Origin: Tubiluchus corallicola
Taxonomy: Eukaryota; Priapulida; Priapulimorpha; Priapulimorphida; Tubiluchidae
DNA length: 64,000 bases
Direction: 5' to 3'
Assembly (NCBI GenBank): GCA_030141605.1
Contig: JAQGDQ010000245.1
Span: forward strand, 62,001-126,000
Below are positions 38,801 through 50,097 of the stretch, piece after piece. Within the stretch, counting starts at the first letter, position 1. The number at the start of each line of letters is the position of its first letter. The notes under the pieces are model-generated. The model saw nothing but the letters and a program-made list of their open reading frames with translations, was not told where the DNA came from and ran no database searches. The position numbers were made by a program, and so were the translations under genes.

Positions 38801-40993
38801 TATAATATTTGAGACCCTGATACAATACGTAAAATTTTGGTTATATGAATACAGACTAAGCTGCAATATAAAAAGTAATTACTATAATGTTATCTTTTAA
38901 TGAAAATAGATTTAAGTATTGGCTACTTACTGTATGGGTTATTACGATGAAATTTGTAGACGTATAATGGGGCTTTTGTAATACAAAAATTTTACCTCTC
39001 TAAGTGTGAAAATAAACCCTTTTTGAAAAACCTGCTGAGGCCGTGTGTAAATATTGAAATTTATTACTATAGGTTAATAATTCAGTTTCGGTAAAAATTT
39101 TTTTTGTGAAATTTGGTTCGCGCAAAAAAAGTTTGAAAAATTCAGTACAGGTTCGGTTCGGTAAAATCGTGATCCCTTAGTAGTTTAACCTTTCAGTTCC
39201 TGGGTTAAATAACCAAATGCTCATGCAACTCACTAATGCGTTAGCTACTAGTAGATGAAAACAATATTAGAAAAAAATATAAGTTATGAGTATAGTAACT
39301 CTATCACTGTACAGTCTATTGTTAAGAAAAGCAAATGTTTCAACTGGTAACATGTCATTATCAGAAGCAAGGTGATGGCAACAATTTATCCAAACAATAA
39401 ATTTGAATCTAATTCCAATTAACTAAACTAAACCCTCTCATTTACACATGTAAACATGACAGCCTTACTCTTACCAACCAAAATAAAAATTATTATGAAT
39501 AATATTACTAAAAACCTGAGCGTATTTTGCTCGGCGTTTGAATATGATCAGTCCTTTACTGTTTAATGCAGATATCATGTACATGTAAGAGCAATTCTTT
39601 GTAAAACTCTAAGCTAAGTTATAAAGCAAACACCCAAAAATACATGTCAGTACCGAGTTCCATTGTAGAATATATTAAGACATCACAAACGTTCGTCCCT
39701 TATCATTATATTCATTATCAATGATTGGCTAAACAAAACTTCTGATAAAACACTGGTTCAGGTAACTAGCCTCTTTTTACCTATATTCATTCTACATGAC
39801 ATCAGTTTGACTGGTTGAACAACAGTAGTACGGAGCAGTTCCTATACCTAAGTATGAATGCAGGCCGCGAAGCACGCCAGTAGCCGAAGTAGGACACTTC
39901 CGCTAAATTGCATTGTGGAAAAGCAGTGTCGAGTAGGGCACTGGCGATTTCTGTCGAGAATTATGACATGATAAATCTAAATTTGTTTTAGAAAAAAGTA
40001 ACTTTATAATAATGATGGATAGTCATTGACAATTTACAAATGTATTTTTTACAATAATATTATCGTTATTATTATTAGCTCCTATAATATCATTATGACA
40101 TTAAACTTAGTATCTAATGCTTTAAAGAGAGAAACTATGTAGGGCATATAGCTCGCTAGCCTGTTTACTTAGAAGAAATAGGCCAAGAGGTAGTGAAACG
40201 AAATAAATAATTTTAATAGCTTGTTAAGCAAATGTTGGAATCGCCTAAAAAGCGGGCTTATTTCACTCCAAAAAGACTAATATTGAAGCCAAATTTAATA
40301 TTGGCCGTTCTACTAGCTCAGAATAAGATTTTTTTATTTTATCAAATGTATAATAATAATTGATGTTTTCAATTATTAATATTAAATATACACTGACAAC
40401 AGACGCTGCCAGTACGGTTAATGACTCAATTTGTGACCAGTCTAGCGTCCTACTTGGGCTAGCCCATGTACACCAATTTTCCTACTTCGGCTAGTATCCT
40501 ACTCTGCTCCCAACAATGAACACAGTTGAATATGGCTACATACCAGTCTTCCGTTATCCCGTTTCTGAAAAGTTTCATTATTTCAAGTACAATATGGTAA
40601 TAACTAACGACTATGCTAATCTTTGTCAACTTTGCTGGAAATTGTGAAATAAATAAATTCTAATTCCAGAATGATTCCATGTATTTAGTTCATAATCCGT
40701 AGATGGGGTATTACCATTAGCGCATGTATTACTTGCCATCTATTTCACCAATTTTGCAGTAACTGAGAATTTGCAAAGGCTTACTAAGCCACATATTAAC
40801 ACTGTCGCAGGTAGTGGGAGGTTACCGTTAGAAGAGTGTTCTCCCCACTAAGCTAAAATGGGATCTATGTGGATTTAAATGCCATATAATCAACTTCAGT
40901 GTTAATAGAAAAAAAGTTATACGTCGTGCGACCTACTTACACTTTGTCAGTAAGTTCTCGAATTTTGTACATATTCACCGGGAAATTCATCAT
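26825..40993 (-). CDS. CLINT1: Clathrin interactor 1 / epsinR (ENTH-domain adaptor)
   Basis: EpsinR links PI4P membranes, SNAREs such as Vti1b, AP-1 and clathrin in TGN-endosome traffic. Thirteen coding exons (minus): 40993-40941, 37739-37538, 36952-36814, 35455-35318, 32938-32731, 31901-31703, 31406-31256, 30327-30258, 28994-28913, 28563-28120, 27721-27601, 27425-27381 and 26868-26825. All phases agree and give 631 residues (human 625). The ENTH domain spans about residues 8-155: TNVVMNYTEVEAKVREATND, NDDPWGP, LIRNGSERVVTSAREH, DEAGKDQGIN. The rest is unstructured: an acidic, Ser-rich part, IDLGAAATYAG (human IDLGAAAHYTG), a clathrin-box-like IDLLGDLD, two adaptor-ear-type motifs (GDFGDFSAF, SFADFAQF), and a Met/Gln/Pro-rich stretch. 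It ends NFASFTS, comparable with the human NFANFSK end. A second start ATG directly follows the first. Confidence 0.93.
29234..29392. repeat. Large imperfect palindrome with perfect 43-bp core
   Basis: In the CLINT1 intron between exons 8 and 9, positions 29291-29311 and 29313-29333 are perfect reverse complements (21-bp arms around AATTTAAAACTGTTT, one-base loop). The match continues imperfectly outward by about 35-40 bp on each side, including AACAACAC on the left and GTGTTG on the right. In RNA this would form a long hairpin. It may be a palindromic MITE or an inverted duplication. Confidence 0.8.
29908..30095 (+). mobile_element. tRNA-derived SINE
   Basis: A tRNA-like head (GGGGTTATAGTTCAATGATA as A-box region, then GGAGGCCGCGGCCTCAACTCC in the B-box place, slightly decayed) is followed by a GAGTCATAACAACAAAGACTT block and an AAATGGTACTGCTGG segment, typical of the conserved body of marine-invertebrate SINEs. 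It sits in a CLINT1 intron in the opposite orientation to the gene. Confidence 0.65.
32404..32463. repeat. Exact 30-bp tandem duplication
   Basis: A 30-bp unit beginning ATGTCAAACAAATTCTGTCT is present twice in direct succession without a mismatch, in the CLINT1 intron between exons 5 and 6. Identity implies a recent event or an assembly artefact. Confidence 0.9.
34320..34690. other. Unexplained GC-richer block in a CLINT1 intron
   Basis: Compared with its AT-rich flanks this 370-bp block is richer in G and C and has open frames on both strands, none of which I recognise. It could be part of a transposon, an alternative exon or a captured sequence. No splice sites joining it in frame with neighbouring CLINT1 exons were found. 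Confidence 0.35.
38295..39177. mobile_element. Non-autonomous DNA transposon, hAT-like termini
   Basis: The segment starts AGGGATGCACCAAAATTCGG and its other end, read on the opposite strand, starts AGGGATCACGATTTTACCGA. These are imperfect terminal inverted repeats, and TTCGG and CCGAA words recur inside both ends. It is flanked by AGTAGTTCAACCT (38282-38294) and AGTAGTTTAACCT (39179-39191), a 13-bp direct repeat with one mismatch. There is no transposase frame. Termini of this AGGGATGCACCGAAA type are common in hAT-related elements, but these usually make 8-bp target duplications. Confidence 0.7.
39832..40510. mobile_element. MITE-like element with GGAGCAG termini
   Basis: The ends GGAGCAG (39832) and CTGCTCC (to 40510) are inverted, and a 14-bp inner inverted repeat TAGCCGAAGTAGGA lies at 39891-39904 with its complement at 40480-40493. 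A further degenerate copy of the inner motif sits near 40447-40465. No coding capacity. It lies in CLINT1 intron 1, about 430 bp downstream of the first exon. No clean target-site duplication was seen. Confidence 0.6.
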
Positions 40994-41146
40994 GTTGCCG
41001 GTTTACTAATTTCTATTTAACTACGATTTAAAAGAAGACAGATGTTAAAGGATTTTACGAACACTTTCTCACAAAAATTAGAACGGCGATGACACAATTT
41101 ACATCGTGGAGTTTACTACTGGGGGCGTGCCGTATGCCGTGTCGCG
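40994..41146. promoter_or_regulatory. CLINT1: Presumed CLINT1 5' leader and proximal promoter
   Basis: The 150 bp before the CLINT1 start codon include the GC-richer stretch GGGGGCGTGCCGTATGCCGT around 41121-41140, unlike the surrounding AT-rich DNA. A GC-rich, TATA-less promoter is plausible here. I see no certain core element. Confidence 0.3.
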
Positions 41147-41424
41147 GTAACAAGTGAACATCTGCAAACAAAAACACGTGTTTTACTAAATGTACGTAAA
41201 AAATGAAAATTTGTTCTTTTTTATGGAAGTTTGAATTTTTCCAAATGTTTTTCTCCTATTGGAAAAAGGTTTTTCGATTGCCGTCAATCCACCTAAATAC
41301 ATAATTGCTTGATATCTATTGTTTGTTGTACTACAATTTAAGTGGATTGTCCATATCAAAGAAGTTAAGGTAAATGGGGTTAGTTATTACCGTAGGCCCT
41401 TCAGTGTAACAAGTGAACATCTGC
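41147..41424. repeat. Insertion bounded by an exact 19-bp direct repeat
   Basis: GTAACAAGTGAACATCTGC occurs at 41147-41165 and again at 41406-41424, with 240 bp between. The inner sequence contains ACACGTGTTTTACT and a GAATTTTTCC stretch, which recur in similar order at 43676-43790. An exact repeat of this length looks like a target-site duplication around a retroposed insertion, very close to the CLINT1 promoter. Confidence 0.6.
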
Positions 41425-41524
41425 GATTCATCTACTAAAACCTTTACGTCATATTTTAATTAACGATAGTCTCGAAAACTCGAATGCAAAATCTGATTTG
41501 CGTTGGTGCCAATTGAATTACCAT

Positions 41525-42180
41525 ACCATACTGCCACTTTTAAATTAGAGTGGTAGACCTTAATCGAGCAAGCTCATTGTAACCCCATATTTTGTATCTA
41601 AATATTTATCCAGCTTGTTCTTGAAACTATTCACTGAAGAAGCTTTAGCAATTTTAGATGCAAGTAAATTCCACTCTGTAACCACTGTTTCGTGAAATTT
41701 TTTTCTACAATTCAATTTAGCTCTTTGTTTATAAATTTTAAGAGAGTGCCCTCTGGTTCTGCCGTCATTTGCTAGTGTAAACATTTTTTCTCTTTCAATG
41801 CCACGTAACCCAGGCATAATTTTATACGTTTGCATCATGTAATTTTATACGTCTCCTCAACTCTAAAGTTGTGAGTGAGCATTTTCTAAGCCTCTTTTGA
41901 TATGACATTTGCCTCCATACCTCCAATAATGCTCATGATGCTACGCTGCAAACCCTCTAGAAGCTTAATGTCTTTTTTATAGTGTGGATTCCATGTTTGT
42001 ACACAATACTCTAATTTGGGTCTTTCTGAGCTTTTGTACAATTTCATGATTGTTGTAATGTTTCTGGATAGAAACTGTCTCTTTATCATTCCTAATGTTT
42101 GATTAGCACTCTTAACCGCCTCAACACACTGGCTCACAGATTTCAAGTCATCAGTTAACAAATCCTTTTCTTGTCCATAA
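41525..42180 (-). mobile_element. CR1/L2-like non-LTR retrotransposon 3' part, copy B
   Basis: Two minus-strand frames, 42161-41886 and 41838-41560, carry the C-terminal reverse-transcriptase region: LKSVSQCVEAVKSANQTLGM, then LYKSSERPKLEYCVQTWNPH, KDIKLLEGLQR, and after a frame break RTRGHSLKIYKQRAKLN and NSFKNKLDKYLD. These are standard CR1/L2 blocks. It is the same family as 20411-21230. It lies between the divergent CLINT1 and MED28 genes. Confidence 0.88.
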
Positions 42181-44246
42181 ATGCAAATTTTGTCTCTTTA
42201 TTTTTGTAATTGTAGTTTTGGCATGTTACGTAATTGTAGTTGTGCAAATAAACCTGAACTGAATCGAATTGACAACATTAGATTGATACCTGCACAATAA
42301 TTTTGGTAATTATTATCAGTAACATTTCTGATCTGGGGGGAGGCAGATGACCTCGATATCACATATATTCTTTTGCCGCCCTTGCCCCAATCAGTTCAGT
42401 AACCACTTGTGTATGCGTGTGTTGGCATAAAGTGTAGGTGTAAATTGTGTATAGTTCTTGCATGTGTGCACTTATTTATTATACGTATGTTAAATAAATA
42501 ATATGTGCATGGTTATATAAATTTATATAATGCAAGTCCAAGTATCATTACCTAATATGATACATTATGTATATTTTGTGAATAGTATAATTTAATGGGC
42601 ACATACTCCTTGTACATTATAAGTTATTTCACTAATTTTTGTATACTAAGAAATCTTCCAGTAAGCTTAATTGCATGCAAATACTAACCATATACGTGTG
42701 CTTGCATAGCAGAATCGTCCATAAGTCAGAAATTAAGCTTTTTTAGTTTTTCACATGCCCTGAATCTCCATTTTGTAAGGATTATTTTGGTACCAAGCTC
42801 ATTGCTGTATGTTATTTCTAAGCTGAGGTATTCCACGTTGAGTTCAGGTGTGCGCTACGCTCTGGAAAACATAATCTCGAGAGAAAATCTCTGTTAAAGT
42901 GAGCCATTGTTTTTTATCGAGTCTCTACAAAACACTTAGGAATCGTACGAAAGTGGGGTTGCTATGGACTTTACAAGAGCACAATGAAGTTGTGTTTAAA
43001 TTCAGTAGATGGCTCTTCCTGACAAAGATCTGGTGTTGTCAACAGAAAAAAATCAGAAGCAAAATGACTGCTTCCTCGAGCTACTATCGGAGTTTGAAAA
43101 AGGATTTTTCTACAATTGCAGTACTAGTTTCTAGTCAGAAAAGTGGACACGGGGTTGTGAAATTAAAATTTTAGTATTTTTTGACATTTCCTTGTTAATT
43201 TGATGCTAGCATATAAAAGTCCAATATATTTTGTGTTTGTTTTCATGAAAAACCAAAAAATTAGCATTTGACCAACATTTTGGTGCATTCTGGTGCAAAC
43301 ATCATAACGTAATTTTAGCTACATGCCAACTTATGGACGTTTTGGTTTGCAAACACTCATATATCACTTTATTGTAAATTTAGCCATCTTTGTAATAACA
43401 GTCAACACTGTAGTTAATACTGGTGTGGCTGACTTGATAAGTAACTCCTTCACCTATACATTGTTATTAAAAATTAATCATAACATTATATTTGTATTTT
43501 GTTTTTATTCACGACAGTTGCATTGTACTACTATTTTTTACTAACAGATGAAAAATAAACGAATTCTAATTCTTGTGTATTTTTTAATGTTATCAAAAGT
43601 TATATAAAATTATAATTCTTTAGTTAATTATCTTGTTATTATAAATGGTAATAAATAAATTCACCTATGCTGTAAACAGAAACGCGTGTTTTACTGTTTT
43701 ACTAAATTCGTAGAAAATTTGTCTTTCTTTTTGGTGGAAATGTGAATTTTTCCTAATTTTTTTCCTGGTAAAGGTTTTTTCATTTCAGGGTGAAATGCAG
43801 TTAAGCATACCTGCTGTCTATGCTTTGAATGTGTGCTTGCATGACAGCTATTGTCACAATTATTGTGCTGTATTAGAACTGAAGCGAATAGTTCAGTAGC
43901 AAGGCAGTCATGATGTGGTAAGCGAGGGTTACTTTAGGTACTACCATTATAGTGCTGTCTGAGGAGCGAATAAAACTAGAAGGAAACTAAACACGTTATT
44001 TTGATGGTTATTATAATTGCTAATTTGCTTCTTTTACCATGTTATATGGTTGGATTTTTTATTCTGTTCGATTTAGTTAGTTTGTTTTTCTAAATCCAAG
44101 TGAGTTTGTACACATTTTTTCACATACATGTTCGTATTTTTTATTTCATTTGCCTTTTTTATTTTCAGTTGTCCACGCAAGTCTATATGTACAGTAGCCT
44201 GTATTAAGACAAGACAGATTAAGACAATTTAAACTACAAGCAAAGT
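42181..44246. other. CLINT1/MED28 divergent intergenic DNA
   Basis: No gene recognised. At 43676-43790 lies a diverged relative of the segment beginning at 41166 (shared ACGCGTGTTTTACT-like and GAATTTTTCC words, same orientation). At about 43548-43575 there is an AATAAACGAATTCTAATTCT string resembling those at 40657-40674 and 676-694, probably the 3' end of a repeat family. The presumed MED28 promoter lies just before 44247. Confidence 0.45.
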
Positions 44247-47200
44247 ATGACATCTGAAAATGCCCAGCCTCATTCTGGACCTAATTTGGTCGACGAGTTT
44301 GAAGCCACATTTCAAGTGAGTCTGATATTTGTTTAATAATAAATTATTGTGACTTTGCCAAATACAAATTTGTTCAAAACCATCATTATAATGGTCGAAA
44401 TGTCCTGAAATTATGTTGATGGTTTTTGATAAATCAGGACTTAAGTTACCAAAATCAGGATTTAAGTTACTTCTGTCATTCCAGTCATTCCAGTGCTTGA
44501 CTAGATGTCATTAATCACCTTTGACACTGTGCCTCTATACTAGCTAGGTATATGGCTCAGTAATCAGATAACCCTGTTTGGGCAGTGTCAGTGTGAATGA
44601 TCATATATGCCATCACATTTATAAATGTTGCTTCTCATCCCATGCTTTCATGCATTTTTATGCCTCTACATAATTTGGCATGACGTAAATATCCTGTAAC
44701 TGAAACAGCTGACCAAAAATACCTTTGCTGAACCGATTATAGCAAATAAAAGCAGGAACAGGTTGCGGTTACAAATACTGTGTTGATAATAGAAGGAGCT
44801 GTTGAGTCGTTTATTGATGCAGTGGGATTTTCTTATTACAAAATTCAACTGAAATCATAGAAAATTTTACGTTATGGAAAGTTTGTTCAACCGGAATGTG
44901 TATGTCATCTGTGCATGTATGTACAATACAAAGTAGAGGTCTTGCATGTAATCTCACTAACATTGCTTAAGAATTAGCTTAAAGAGTGTTCTTTATACAA
45001 AATATCATATAAAATACATGCGCCATAAATCCAAATAAGCATGCGATAACAAAACATATCATTTCTCTGTTGAAAATATAGCTTATCATGAGATTTGTCA
45101 GCTTACCTACAATGTTGTTTTTCATTGTGCAGGAATGTTTTGAAGCTTTGATTGGACAAGAGCAATTCAATGTACAAGATTCTGGTGACAGAAAGACAGG
45201 TATTAATGTCAAGGTGGTTGTTGTTGATATTATATCATGCCACTGAGTTGTTGAAGCATGCTGGAAATTTTAGGGTGTTTTGCCGTATTTTAATATATTT
45301 TATGATTTTTATACTCTGTTTTGTTTTAAAGTTTATATTAAAATCAACTCATTCAACTGCAAAAATACTTTAAATTTAAATTTTTTTGTTAATATTTTGT
45401 TGGCTAATAGCTTGATACAGCTTATTAAAAATAACAGTGTGGTTATGTGAGGTACGCTCACATACACAAATACAAGTGCACATATTTGCATAATTTATAA
45501 ATGAATTGAGTAAAATGTGATTAAATATAAAATTAAGATTTAAAATATAGCTTCCATTTTTTAGATGTAGAATGCAGCATGATGAAATTTCTGGATAAGG
45601 CTAAACAGCTGGAATGCTTCTTCTTGCAGAAGCGGCTTCGTTTTTCATCCCAGAAGCCAGACTTGGTTATGAAAGAGGTGAGTTACTGTACGAAATTAAA
45701 TGCTACTTGTTAGATTTTGTTATATTTAAACACACTGTATGGTGTAATGTGGATGTTTTTGTTTTCCATTTCATTGCCGAAAATGTCTGGCTCGTCATTG
45801 TTATATTCCCAAAGTGTAGCATGTCACACATGTGCAGTTATTATGTACAGTATTTACTTTTTTACGGCTTGGGGCCCTTATTTTTTCCATCAGTGGAACT
45901 TATCTGACCTGACAAAATCGGCACTAGTTGTTGCTTTATAACTTAAATTAATCTTTAAGTTGCTGTGTCAATGAACATAACATACTGTAACAGTTCCCAA
46001 TTTTTCTAAACGAAATCTCTTATGTATTTGCCAACTGGCCGCACAAAGTCCTACTGTATCTATGCATAGTCACCCAGGTAAGTGGTGCATGCTAAATGAT
46101 TAAAAGACAGAAATATACTGTACAGTAGATTTTGCATAATTCACAGAAACATTGTCAGTTTAATGCACGCTTTCTTACATTAACACACTTCTTTGAACTA
46201 ACAGGTAAGCACATTGCAGCTAATTTAATAAGTACATATGCGTGCATGTAAATCTGATTTCAGAATGAGTGAAAGCCAAATTTAGCCCGAGGCCTGAGAC
46301 TGACGCATAGCATTTTTCAATACATTGATATGTGTCTTGCAGCCATTCAAACATGGACTCTTATTATTTTTCCATTCTGTTTCCTTGGCCACTTCTTTGG
46401 ATGAGCCCTGAAATGTGGATTAAAAAATGTGGATTTCTCTAGCAACTGTAATAAAATGCCTACTTAAGTGTTTGTATATTTTTGGAGATTTCTGCAAACT
46501 TTATACCATTTTGACTTTTGTAGATCTTTTCAAGCCTTACAAATCCCATTGCTACCTGTGTACGGTAGTCTAAACTATAGGCAAAAACTCCAATTTGAGA
46601 AAATTGTTCCATACTTAAACAAAATACATAATACCCAGATTTGAAATTTCAGCTAATTTCTTTGCTGCGTTGAAGCTACTAATATAGTACATATTTGCAT
46701 GTATGGAATTTGGCTACCAGCTATACCTTTCTAGGCTAAATGAAAAATACGCTTTTTTGGGCATATTGCAAAAAATTACATTACACTCTTTACTCATATT
46801 TTTGCAATATTTTCAACTTACTTGTTTGTTCAGTGATTATGTAAGCTCTGACATGTGATTTTACAACATTCCGACGTTTAATGATATTCAGAGTCTACAG
46901 GCTCTCCTAGATGAACCTCTGCATTTGTTTTCTTAGGAGGGCATGCCATCAATAACTTTTAGGTGCTAGTCAAGCATGGGCCCTAGAAGAAGTAAATACA
47001 GTAGTTGTAAAACTCTGTGTTTATCAGCATGTTATTCAGGATGACAAATGGGCAACCTGAGAACTCATGCCGCACAGTTATAGTTTGTGGCACTTACATT
47101 TTATGCCCTTTCACGAAAATGTTTGTATGGGAAAATTTTAGATTTGTAAAATTTATCAGTGTTGCCTCGCAGCTGCAATAAATTGCGGAGATAAATTGAT

Positions 47201-50097
47201 AAAATAATAAAGTACTACCAAGAAAAAACAAAAAACTGGTTTGTGAAGAAATAAATTCCCCCGCTGTATTTCAAAAGCGGCTTCTATAAATGCTAATGCA
47301 GAACAGAGCATTATAATGGTAGTTGTAGACTATTCTTTCTAGCCTTGCAAGACTTGCTGTGTTTAGCTGAGAATTTTGAACTTTGTTACAGTTGATTAAA
47401 GTCAAATAAAAGTCTGTTGTCATCGAGGTAAATTAAGATTAATGTTCATAAATTAGTTAATAGATCCAAACGTAATTATGCCAAAAGAAGATATTTCAAT
47501 TCACGTTATGACGGAGATAATCAAAAAATCTTAAATTACCTTGACGAGCCAAGAAACCAGTGCATCACAAACATTATTATGTAAATAGAACTAATTGCAA
47601 TGACATCAGTGTTATAGACACCAAATACCAGCGATAAATGTCGTACATCATTGAAAAGCGCTCGAAATTATATGTAAATAATGTGTGATAAGCTTGCAGC
47701 TACAAGCGTGATTATAAATATATTCTACATTTAACTCAAAACATGTTCCGCACAGAAACTTTGAACGCAAATTATGTTAGAAATATTACAGCATTACTTA
47801 ATTACTAATTACATACCATCTTTCTTTGTTGCAATGGGCAGGGGACGTCTCAAGTAGCATTTACATGGGAAATTAAATTGTTGTGTCTTTTGCCATTTTA
47901 CAATTCCGACAGAATCAACTTTTTCAGTGCACTTGATCAAAATGACATCCTCTGTAAAGTGCTGCCCGGGGCGCACCACTGCCTCTCCCCCTTAGGTACA
48001 TGACTAGGGAATACCAGTGATGTTGTTATTTTTTATCATTCATTACCTAGTTTTCTAAATGTCAATAACTGAACTTAATTCAATCAGCAACAGTAAAAAA
48101 ATTGAAGAAGTTGATGACAGGATAGTTGATGACAGGATTCTTCATAAGAACAAATACTTTTGTTTTCTGTAATTGCAGTGCACACTTTACTAACTAATAA
48201 AAGCGTAAATTACTTTTCTATTGACAGACTAAGCTGTCAATAAATTTAATAATATGTTTTTGGTGAGACAGTGATGCATACAGGAATAGTAAGTGAGTGA
48301 TGTTTGCCAGTTTACCCAGATGTAAATCGTTGAGAATTTTGTTCTGCAATTATATAAGTCTTTCAAATAAGTAAGTGAAATGCTAAAGTAGTATGTATAT
48401 CTTTGTATGAAAAGTTTTTGGGATATTCTTTAAAATTCCCTTTCTTGCTTTTAAATGTAGCAAGATACATTGGCGCTTAAACACAGCTATGTTTTCCTTT
48501 GTGTTTAGGACGTAATGGAGCTCAGAATTGAACTGATGCGAAAGGAACAACAGTTGCAGAAGCTGGGACAGCGTGTTCAGAAATGGAAAGACATATTAGC
48601 TGGTACTCAACCTCGTCTGCAACATCAGCAGCCACCTCCACTTCAGCATCCTCCTCAAGGAACGCAGTCCCTTCCATCAAGACAGGTATGACCTTGAAAA
48701 CGTTCAAATTTCAGAAGGTGGTGAGTTTTTACAATTTTGGTGCTGCAGTGAAATTGATTAAAGAATTAATTATAGAGCAGTGTTGTAGTCAAGTCTTTCA
48801 GCTCAAGTCCAAGGTCGAGTCCCGTCCTTGGGGTTCAAATCCGAGTTAAACCTCGAGTCATTGTGCCCAAGTCCGAGTCAAGTCTCCTCTTATTATCTCC
48901 AAGTCTGAGTCAAGTCATGATTCATTAATGTCTGCACCTGAGTCGAGTGCTAATTTGTATTCATATAGTCATGTTCAACTTCAAATCGAGTTTCAAATCA
49001 AAATAATCCAAGATTTAATCATTTCTCTTGTTTACTTTGCTAAGTTTATTGAGTAATACTGATGTCTCAAATTTTGCTATATGCCAGACACTTTTGCATT
49101 AAAAAACTGTGCATGATTTATTTTGAATTTTTCTGATGCATTTTCAAGTGTCTGTTTTTTAAACTGAGTGCAGACACTTACAAAGTCCGGCAAACCTAGA
49201 TTCCAATTTAGGCGTAATGTGAAAACATATATTACAAAGACAATGAACACAGATTGAACATGGAATTGAAGTACTTTTCTAAATAAGACGGTCGTAATTA
49301 TTTAGTTATAACAAGCATAAATATGTTTGTTTAACTGTCTATAGAGTCACTATTCGAGTCAGTGCTTCATCGTTTCGTGTCTGAGTTAAGTCGCGAGTCA
49401 TTTATTGCAAGTCTGAGTCAAGTATCGAGTCAGCAACATGCGACTCCAAGTCTAAAGCAATTTGCAAATCGAGTACTAGAACACTGTTATAGAGTTACAG
49501 AGTTTTATAAGATATCAAAGCCGTGCATGCAAGCAAATGCTTTTGAGTGTGTACTGTAGACTAGTTATATGTTGATGTGGTTTATATGGAATGGTGCTGT
49601 ATTCGACACTTCGTGCCATTTTTCTAATAATGCTCAGTCATTCACGTACAACTTTATTTTAATAGACCACTACATATTGCATGATTTAAAAAGAAAGTTA
49701 TTATTAAAAAACGTACAGGTAATAACATTTTTTAAATTATATTTTATTATATTTACAGGCAGTCCCTTCCGCCTCTGCACACAATCCTATGCAGCAAGGA
49801 GCAACAGGAATGCCTGTTGGTCCTGGAATACATGGGGCACCAGGATTGTCAGGTGGCCCTTCGATGCAGGGTGCACCAGTCATGTCAACTATTCCCAGTA
49901 TGCAATCTACAATGCCAGGTCCAGGTACCATGCAGCATCCCTCCATGGGTCAGCATACAGTCGGTGCAGGTTATCAACCTCAGTATCCTCACGGACAGAT
50001 GTATGGTGGACCTCAGGTGCCAATGCAACAACTAAATGGTCCTCTGGCCTACTTGGAGCAGACAGCAGCAAATGTAGGGATGCCAGAAAGAAGATAG
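44247..50097 (+). CDS. MED28: Mediator complex subunit 28
   Basis: MED28 is a metazoan head-module subunit of Mediator, which links activators to RNA polymerase II. Coding exons 44247-44315, 45133-45199, 45565-45677, 48509-48685 and 49759-50097 give 254 residues (human 178). Conserved blocks: [20 protein letters not shown] (human [20 protein letters not shown]), [40 protein letters not shown], followed by a coiled coil to KWKDIL, and the C-terminal [13 protein letters not shown] (human GSLAYLEQASANI). Between the coiled coil and that end lies an extra stretch of about 115 residues rich in Gln, Pro, Gly and Met, not found in human MED28, which instead has a Pro/Gly-rich N-terminus. AATAAA at 50805-50810 could be the polyadenylation signal; another lies directly after the stop codon. 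Confidence 0.95.
48778..49486. mobile_element. hAT-type MITE with perfect 8-bp target duplication
   Basis: Ends CAGTGTTGTAGT (48778) and, inverted, CAGTGTTCTAGTACTCGA (from 49486) form terminal inverted repeats. The flanks TTATAGAG at 48770-48777 and 49487-49494 are identical, which fits the 8-bp target duplications of hAT transposons. Both halves are filled with repeated GAGTCAAGTC and CAAGTCCGAGTC words in the same orientation, around an AT-rich middle. No transposase. It lies in the last MED28 intron, about 90 bp after the splice donor at 48686. Confidence 0.9.
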
